Shown piece after piece: positions 46,908-56,000 of a stretch of DNA of 64,000 nucleotides (the stretch's first letter is position 1; each line of letters starts with the position of its first letter). Origin of the DNA: Epinephelus fuscoguttatus. Taxonomy: Eukaryota > Chordata > Actinopteri > Perciformes > Serranidae. Under the pieces are notes generated by a model. That model was not told where the DNA came from. It saw only the letters and a list, made by a program, of their open reading frames with translations, and did no database searches. The DNA lies in contig NC_064759.1 of the NCBI RefSeq assembly GCF_011397635.1, positions 24,328,428 through 24,392,427 of the forward strand, read 5' to 3'. A program made the position numbers and the translations under genes.

Positions 46908-47865
46908 CCTAAAAGAACAGGTGTCACATTTAAGTATCTATTCTATTCTTGTAGTTTATGTACACAGTATGCATTAGGTGATCAAGTGTTTTGTGTGATT
47001 ATTTAAGTTAATATTATATTAACTTGATATAAGCCAAATAAAAAGCATTCATAACACCATCATTGTCATTTCCATCACAACACGTCATTTCCATCACAAT
47101 GAACAAAGTGATGGAAATGACTGTTGTGGAAATGACAATGTGTCACATTTTTTCAAAAATCTCATGTTGTATTAGCATGCTAATCTCTGTTTTAAAGCTA
47201 GCATTAAATATACACAAAATACACAATATAAAATGTTATTTTAATCATTATTTGTAAATTCAAAGAAAATATGAGCTGTTTGGAAATGACAATCAATAAA
47301 CATATTCTTTGTTTGGGAAATATTTACCTTGATTTTTCAGCTTTCATATTCTTCCAGGGAGCTAGCTCTGCTCTCCTGCCATGTGCTCTCCTGTGAGTGA
47401 CTGTTACCATGGTTACAAGTGTACAGACCTTAAAACAAAGCTCCCTAAAGTTACATTTTGTGGTGTGTGATGGAAATGACAGTGATCCCAAGGGACAGGT
47501 GTTCTTTTTATAAAAAAAAGACATTTAATACTACTGTATCTTACAACACATGGTATGTTTCATTAAAATAGGTATTTATGTACCATTTGTCTGTAAAGTT
47601 AGTTTTTAAATCAAAATGTAATTCAATAGTAAGAGGGACTGAATGTCAAAAATCTGACCCAGGGACAAAGGAGATATAGCACAATCCATACATATAAAAC
47701 CATGGTTTATGCAGTAAAAATAACACTTGACCTTTAAATTAATTTTTGTATGTTCCTCTTGGTGTCAAGTAACTGTGCCAAAAATAAAAAATCAAGAAAT
47801 GTGTTTTGTATCTATTATTCCTGCAAAGGACACAAATTCGACCGTAGTTGAAGAATGACCCGTAT

Positions 47866-49130
47866 ATTCTGTGCTGGTCCCGGAGTTCTTGATGTCATCC
47901 ATGCTCCGTATCCTGCCTGATATCTTCTGTTTGGATTTTTTACTGGAGTTCATCGTATTTTTCCCGAATGGTTTTCAGTTTATTTTTTGTTCTGCTTTCA
48001 TCTGTACTCTCAGTTACCCGCTGTATCTGGATGTTTTTTTATCGGCTGTATTAAAGCTCGCTTTTTGTTAAAACCTCAACCAGCCTGTTAGTCTGCTTTT
48101 GGGTCCTCCTTGAACTGCTACAAGACACAATAATTGATAGTAAATAAATTAAAAATAAGTAATTGAAAAACTCAGAGCTTTTATTTAAATTTAACCTAAA
48201 TTCAGGGGTGGGTCAGACTCTAAAATGTAATCAATTACTGAATACAAATGCAAATTACATGGCAATTTTTGCAATTAATCCATTGCATTATATAGTAAAG
48301 TAATCTAATCTGAATACTTCTGGATTACTTGAAAATATTGCACTTTTTTCTCTTTAAAAATCTCAAAACAGTTTCATTGTAGCCTAAATCCTCTAGTTTG
48401 GTTTATTCCGGCCATTTTACATATTTAGCATTTATACTATGTTCATTCTACATCATGTATGATGCTGTTTGATTTGGGTGAGTTTTTTAATCAAAGGCCA
48501 CATGGAAGACTTTTGTAATGCAAGAGGAGCACTTACTCCTACTTTTAAAATTGCCATTGTTTAAGACATAAATATCATCGGTTAAACTAACTATCATCAA
48601 ATAATGTAACTCCTCACATTTAATGACTTTCTAATTGTTTTTCTAACAGATGTTTTAAACTATACAATAAAGCTGTAAAGACCTCCCCCGCGTTTGCGTG
48701 TATCACCTTCAAGAGATAAGAACTATTCCATGCACACCTACTGCGTAATGACGCATCACAGCCCTCGATGGCTGATGCTTTGCTGAACCGTGTTGTCTGG
48801 AAATATACAAAAGGAAGGCATTGCTGCACGGTGGCAAGAGGCAAAGCGACAGAATAAATGTTCAAGTCTGCATAAAGCCTAAGCTTTTACATGCAAACAA
48901 TATAGTATTCAGACGCTTTGTAATCATCAACTGTAATCTAATTAGGCTGCGTGTTTTCCTCAGTGGGTACAGGGTTACAATTAGTTTTATTATGTAATTT
49001 AATTAGAGTGATGCATATATATATATATATATATAATCTTATTCTATTTTTTATTTTTGTCTGAATGTAGTATAGTCTGACCACATTTACAGGCGGGCGG
49101 GTGGGAGGCGCCACGTAGGTAGGTGCTGGT
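47866..49130. other. Intergenic, upstream of igflr1
   Basis: No exon recognised, although a signal-peptide exon of igflr1 must lie somewhere here or further left. A short (AT)n tract is at 49017-49035. The sequence on both sides of the 4.2-kb element (43490-43645 and 47866-48120) looks like one older repeat split by the insertion. Confidence 0.4.
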
Positions 49131-49170
49131 AATGTTTTACTCAGTTAAGCGCAGTTCAGTCAAACTCACG

Positions 49171-49258
49171 ATGGTATACTCTGGCAAATGCCACGATCCA
49201 AAAACCTTTTGGAAGGGGACTATTTCAAAATGTGAGCCGTGTCCAGGTCCAGGTCCAG
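49171..49258 (+). CDS. igflr1: igflr1 first recognised exon
   Basis: [20 protein letters not shown] then CEPCPGPGP, aligning in pattern with the start of mature human IGFLR1 (SQYCGRLEYWNPDNKCC). The frame is open further left, to an ATG at 49132, but neither Met begins a signal peptide, so a 5' exon is missing. Donor CCAG|GTAGGT. Confidence 0.7.
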
Positions 49259-49966
49259 GTAGGTCATTATTTTAATTCTGTTCTGCTCTGTTCTGTTCCA
49301 CTAGTAATATTATAATAAATTCATATAGCCTATTGCTGCTTTTACCGGGTTATGTAAATCCGGGTGTATTATTCTTATTATTTTGTTCTATCCTAAGGTA
49401 ATATTTTAATAGCTACACTGTCGTTTGTAATAACAAAGGCTTTGAGATCACGCCAAACTGTGGCAAAGATGATAACGGGGGGATCCACGAAGCCTCCAAG
49501 AGAGCGTGTGAAGCCGGTAGAACCTTTAATGATGGGAGCGATGTGTATTGTCGGCCGTGTACTTCATGCCATCCCGGGTACATCACCACAAACCCGTGCA
49601 GTACAACTACTGACACCCAGTGCCAAGAGCCACGGTAAGCATGCTGCACAAATGCAAAACTCTGTGTCAGAGGAAAGGGTTAAAGTAGAAAGAAGTAGTG
49701 TGTATTGTGCCTTTACTAGACTGCAGCAAAGTCTTAGGAGTATGAAACCATGACCACACACTAGACGCACCTTTTTTGTGAAGTAATGCCTGTTTGCATG
49801 CCTGTTAAAGCAACTGTTTGTTTCTGAATTTCTGTAGAAGGACGACCGAGGTGTTAACCACAGTGAGTAGGCTGATCGTGGGTGTGGATATGATGTATGT
49901 GAATGGTGTTCTGAACTAGCATGATCTCAGTGTGTTTTGTTTTCAGGTGCCAACAACAACAGTAAT

Positions 49967-50000
<34 letters not shown>

Positions 50001-53000
50001 GCAACAACATCACATGTTTCTACTTCTTCCAGAATGACACCAGAGGTAATTCATGTAACTGTGATCTTTTACAGCCCACACATCAGGCCCATTAGACTGC
50101 TTGTGTGTTAATAGTGCTCTAACCTACACAGGAAAGTATTAGGCCTACGTCATGGTTTGTTTTGTAAATGGAAGTGAACCCACATAAAAAATCCCTGGTT
50201 TCATGGTTTGAGTCATTTAAAGGTCCAGAGTCTGGCAGCCCGGTGTGACTATATATGAATGTGTGAACACATTTTGTATAAATACATTTAGATGTGTGAA
50301 AGAGCATACAAATGTTTGAATCCATAACAGATCTGTAGCTGTACATGATATTTTGGAATAAATGAAAAGACACGTTGTGAGTGCAGTAAGTAATGCAGGT
50401 TTTTGCATTAAGGTTTACAATTACAAAAAAGTTACACATCCATTCCTTTGTGGATGAAAAAAGTTCACATACCCACAAGTACAAGATTTTTCATCCCATA
50501 TTTGATGCTTCTTCCTGAATGGCCAATGACTCATCATTTTACTATCCAGTTATGGAGCCAGGGCCAAGTTACATGTGTATCTGCAAACTTTTATACAAAT
50601 GGAGGCCCCTAGGAAGTGTGGTGAGCTTTGAAGCCAATTTTGGTGGTGGAAATAAATGCCATCCAAGTTTTGTCACATGATGCAGTTGGGCCCAGAAAGA
50701 CTTTTCTGCCAACTTTGACCTACATTGTGACAGAGATGCCTGTAAATCAGTGGATGCATTTTATCCCCATTTAAGTCTAGTGTGCCTGCTTATTTTATTT
50801 TATTTTATTTTATTTTATTTTACTTTATTTTAACTCAGGGGTGCTTTTACTTTAGGTGATTTATTGGTTCATCTATTATTTTATCTTATTATCATCTTTT
50901 ATTTATCTATTGCTCTTATTTTATATTGTTTTTAGTTCTTTTATTTATTTTAATTCATAAATATTACCCTCTTTTAATGGTCCGTTTTGGTATTATTATT
51001 ATTATTTGGGGTCACATGTTTTATATTTTATTGGTTTATTCTTCATCTTAAGGAATATTTCCAGAGGTTTTATTCTTAGTTTTAATGGATTTTATTCACT
51101 TTTATTCACTTCATGGTTGGTTGCTGGCTTTGTTTTGTGCCTGCAATTTCTACCTTGCACTTTGTGCTTCCACCTGGAATAAGATCTCATCTCGTCTCGT
51201 CGTCCTCCGCTTATCCGGGTCCGGGTCGCGGGGGCAACAGCCTCAGCAAAGAAGCCCAGACAGTCCTCTCCCCAGCCACTTCCACCAGCTCTTCCGAGGG
51301 AACCCTGAGGCGTTCCCAGGCCAGCCGGGCGATGTAATCCCTCCAGCGTGTCCTGGGGCGGCCCCGAGGTCTCCTCCCAGTTGGACAAGCCCGAAATACC
51401 TCCCGAGGGAGGCGTCCGGGAGGCATCCTTACCAGATGCCCGAACCACCTCAACTGGCTCCTCTCGATGTGGAGGAGCAGCAGCTCTACTCCGAGTCCCT
51501 CCCGGATGTCTGAGCTCCTCACCCTATCTCTAAGGCTGAGCCCAGCCACCCTGCGGAGAAAACTCATTTTGGCCACTTGTACTCGCGATCTCATTCTTTC
51601 GGTCACTACCCAGAGCTCGTGACCATAGGTGAGGGTTGGAACGTAGATCGACCGGTAAATCGAGAGCTTCGCTTTCTGGCTAAGCTCCCTTTTCACCACA
51701 ACGGACCGGTTCAGCGTCTGCATCACTGCTGACGCCACCCCAATCCGCCTGTCAATCTCCCTCTCCATCCTACCCTCACTCGTGAACAAGACCCCGAGAT
51801 ACTTAAACTCCTCCACCTGAGGCAGGACCTCCCCCCCGACCTGGAGTGGGCAATCCACCCTTTTCCGGCTGAAGACCATGGCCTCAGACTTGGAGGTGCT
51901 GATTCTCATCCCAGCTGCTTCACACTTGGCTGCGAACCGTCCCAGCGAGAGCTGGAGGTCACTGTTCGACGGAGCTAGGAGGACCACGTCATCCGCAAAT
52001 AGCAGGGACGAGATCCTCCCGTCACCGAACCTGACACCCTCCACTCCTCGGCTGCGCCTAGAAATTCTGTCCATAAAAGTTATGAACAGAACCGGTGACA
52101 AAGGGCAGCCCTGGCGGAGTCCAGCACTCACCGGGAACAGGTCCGACTTACTGTCAGCCACGTGAACCAGAATCATGCTCCTTCGGTACAGGGACTGGAT
52201 GGCCCTTAGCAGAGGGCCACCAACCCCATACTCCTGGAGCACCCCCCACAGGATGCCCCTGGGGACACGGTCGTAAGCCTTCTCCAAATCCACAAAACAC
52301 ATGTGGACTGGTTGGGCGAACTCCCCCTCCAGCACCCTGGCGAGGGTAAAGAGCTGTTCCACGGTTCCGCGTCCGGGACGAAAACCACATTGCTCCTCCT
52401 CAATCTGAGGTTCAACTATCGACCGGACCCTCTTCTCCAGCACCCTGGCGTAGACCTTACCGGGTAGGCTGAGGAGTGTGATCCCCCTGTAGTTGGAACA
52501 CACCCTCTGGTCCCCTTTCTTGAAGATGGGGACCACCACCCCGGTCTGCCACTCCAGAGGCACTGCCCCTGATGTCCACGCAATGTTGCAGAGGCGTGTC
52601 AGCCAGGACAGCCCTACAACATCCAGAGCCTTGAGATATCCAGGGCGAATCTCGTCCACCCCCGGGGCCCCGCCGCCGCGCAGTTCCTTCACTACCTCGG
52701 CGACTTCTGCCCCCGAAACTGGACGACCCGCCCCCGAGACCCCCGGCTCTGTTTCCTCACTGGAATACGTGTTGGTGGGATTGAGGAGCTCCTCAAAGTA
52801 TTCCTTCCACCGCCCGACAATATCCCCAGTTGACGTCAGCAGCTCCCCGCCCTCACTGTAAACAGTGTGAGCAAGTTGCCGCCTCCCCCCCCGAGGCGCC
52901 GGACGGTTTGCCAGAACCTCTTTGGAGCCGATCGATAGTCTTTCTCCATGGCCTCACCGAACTCCTCCCACGCCCGAGTTTTTGCCTCCGCGACTGCTGC

Positions 53001-56000
53001 TGCTGCGCTCCGCTTGGCCCGCCGGTACCTGTCAGCTGTTTCTGGAGACCCACAGACCAACCATGCTCTGTAGGCCTCCTTCTTCAGCCTGACGGCTCCC
53101 CTCACCTCTGGTGACCACCAGCGGGTTCGGGGGTTACCGCCGCGACTGGCCCCCGTGGCCTTGCAGCCACAGCTCGCAACAGCTGGCTCGACAATGGCAG
53201 AGCGGAACAAGGCCGATTCGGACTCAATGTCTCCCTCCGCCCTCGGGACGCGGTCAAAGCTCTCCCGGAGGTGGGAGTTGAAGATCATCTTGGCAGGTTC
53301 TTCCACCAGGCGTTCCCAGCAGACCCTCACTGCTCGTTTGGGCCTGCCAGGTCTACGCGGCGTCCTCCCCTGCCACCTGATCCAACTCACCACCAGGTGG
53401 TGATCAGTTGACAGCTCTGCTCCTCTCTTCACCCGAGTGTCCAGAACATATGGTCGCAGGTCAAATGACACGACTACAAAGTCAATCATTGACCTGCGAC
53501 CTAGGCTGTCCTGGTGCCACGTGCACCGATGGACATCCTTATGCTCGAACATGGTGTTAGTTATGGCCAAACTGCGACCCACACAGAAGTCCAATAACTG
53601 CACACCACTCGGGTTCAGATCAGGCAGGCCGTTCCTCCCAATCATGCCCCTCCAGGTCCTGCTGTCATTGCCCAAGTGAGCGTTGAAGTCCCCCAGCAGA
53701 ACAATGGAGTCCCCGGTTGGGGCACTGTCCAGCACCCGTCCCAGGGACTCCAAAAAGGGCAGGTACTCTGAACTGCTGTTCGGCGCATAAGCGCAGACAA
53801 CAGTCAGGACCCGTTCCCCGACCCGAAGGCGCAGGGACGCAACCCTTTCGTCCACTGGGGTGAACCCCAACGTACAGGCAGAGAGTCTGGGGGCTATCAG
53901 AAAGCCCACCCCGGCCCTCCGCCTCTCACCCGGAGCAACTCCAGCAAAAGAGAGAGTCCAACCCCTCTCAAGGACTTGGGTTCCAGAGCCGGAACTATGT
54001 GTTGAGGTGAGGCCGACTATATCTAGCCGGTAACGCTCAACCTCTTCCACAAGCTCCGGCTCCTTCCCCGCCAGAGAGGTGACATTCCATGTCCCAAGAG
54101 CCAACTTCCGTAGCCGAGGATCGGACCGCCAAGGCCCCCGCCTTGGTCTGCTGCCCGATCCACACTGCACCGAACCCTTCTGGATCCCTCTGCGGGTGGT
54201 GGGCCTGCAGGGGGACGAGCCCATGTAGCCGGTTCGGGCTGGGCCCGGCCGGACCCCACGGGCAAAGGCCCGGCTACCAGGCGCTTGCCCACGGGCCCCA
54301 GTCCCAGGCCCGGCTCCAGGGCGGGGCCCCGGTAACCCTCTGGGCCGGGTACACCAACTCTTGTTGTCTTCCATCATGAAGGGTCTTCTGAACCATTCTT
54401 CGTCTGACCCTTCGCCCAGAACCAATCTGCCATGGGAAACCCTACCACAGGCGAAATGCCACTGACAGCACAGCTCCTAGGGTCATTAGGGCACTCAAAC
54501 TCCTCCACCACGATAAGGTGACGGTTCTCGGAGGAGTGGAATAAGATGTGCTCTATAAATAGAGTTTTGCTTGTTTGCTTGCCCAGTGGGCCCAATATTG
54601 CAAAAGCAACACCAATAATCTCGGTAATTTTATATAATGGCAGTTGGATGTTTTGCCTTAATACGCCACTGAGCAACTTCATAGAAATCAATCTGGAAAT
54701 CCATCGGTTAAAAAGAAAAAAAAATTCTTCCTTTACCTCTGGAGGCACTGCCCGGTAGTTTTTCGACTAACGGAAGTGCAGGGGCCTCGGGGATCGCTCA
54801 CCCCCTTCACTTCCAGCAGTGCCCCCAGTGTTACACTCCCACCTGCAACAGCGGTAAAAATGTTGCCGCTAATGCCTTTTTTTTCCTGTCGTGAGGAGTG
54901 GATGCACAATGCTTCTAAGTTGTGCTGTTGTGCATGTTTTTCACGTTGACGAGACAGCGTTTTGGGTAGAGCGGTCGCCATGGACGCGGAGCTTGCTGTT
55001 TCTGTAGGTACACATTTCCTGGGGACACCTGCACACCTCGGCCCCGCCCCCTCCATTGTGATTGGCTAAAGTGCAGCATCGTTCATACTCAAAGCCCCGC
55101 CCTCCCTCCCCTCTGTAGTTGTCTTTCACACAGGGCTGCCAACAGATTCTACAATGTAAATTGCAGAATCTGTCTTGAGAGATTACATAGAAATGAACAG
55201 GGTCCTGCCTCGCCAGCGCTGGATCCAGGTCTTTTAATATGTCCTTGGTGGGTCCTCTTCCACGGAGTCCGCCATGTTATTCAACAGCAGCCCAGAATAG
55301 ACAAATTAAACACTGGCTCTAGAAAGGGCTGCACATTTTTACATCAGCCACAGTGGTCCTCCTACAATCTTGGCACATGAGAAAAGTTTTAGTTGTTTGC
55401 AACCTTAACCACTACAGGCCACTAAATCCTACACATTAGACCTTTAATTAAAGTTTGTTAAACCATCTCAGACACTGATGCATAATTATTGGCAGGTAAA
55501 ATAAGTTATTCTGCTCAAAGTTGTTTTACAAAAACATGACACTGGTACAAGAATATGGCAGCACATTATTTACCTCTTTAAAATAGAGCAGAAACAGTAA
55601 AATGTTTTTTGCTAAATGTCACAGATGGTTTGTTGTTTCATCTGAAGTGTACAGTCGGGAGAGTTCACTCTGTTTTCATTTCAGAGACGGATAAACACAG
55701 AAGTGTCTGGTCCTGCTGTACTGTGTAAGTTCAGCATACACTTGATTATGGAACATATTTGTTCTTGATCTAAATTTAACTGACCTTTTCTTTTTCTGTT
55801 TTTACAGGGGCAGTACCATTAGTGATCCTAATCATCATCATACTCGTTATGATAGCTGCATGTGTGCTCTACATGAAGAGGAAACGAGGTTGGCATATTG
55901 GAAAGTTAAGGGGAAATTTTGGTTTATTTCAACCCGTCTCCTATCGTCCTAAATGTGTTTCAAGTGACTAGTGACATAGAAATAATAGTTAGCATGTTAG

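Larger units (their letters stand above)
43646..47861. mobile_element. 4.2-kb DNA transposon, 4-bp GTAT target duplication
   Basis: The ends GGGTCATTCTTCAACTATGG and (reverse complement) GGGTCATTCTTCAACTACGG are nearly perfect terminal inverted repeats of about 28 bp. They are flanked by GTAT on both sides (43642-43645 and 47862-47865). The element carries a - strand multi-exon transposase gene (46907 to about 44890). GGAAATGAC motifs, most as GTGATGGAAATGAC, cluster near both ends. The 4-bp duplication and the protein type suggest Sola-like, but that placement is tentative. Confidence 0.8.
51186..54537 (-). mobile_element. Near-full-length APE-RT non-LTR retrotransposon
   Basis: A 3.35-kb LINE sits antisense inside an igflr1 intron, bracketed by a perfect 10-bp target-site duplication GGAATAAGAT (51176-51185 and 54538-54547). 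It encodes an apurinic-like endonuclease followed by a reverse transcriptase in what should be one reading frame. The 3' tail is the simple repeat GACGAGACGAGATGAGATC. It is probably RTE-related, but clade assignment needs a tree. Intact duplication and long open frames mean a recent insertion. Confidence 0.9.

Noticed and set aside
52154-52415. Extra open frames over the LINE
   Set aside because: GC-rich shadows of the reverse transcriptase and endonuclease frames.
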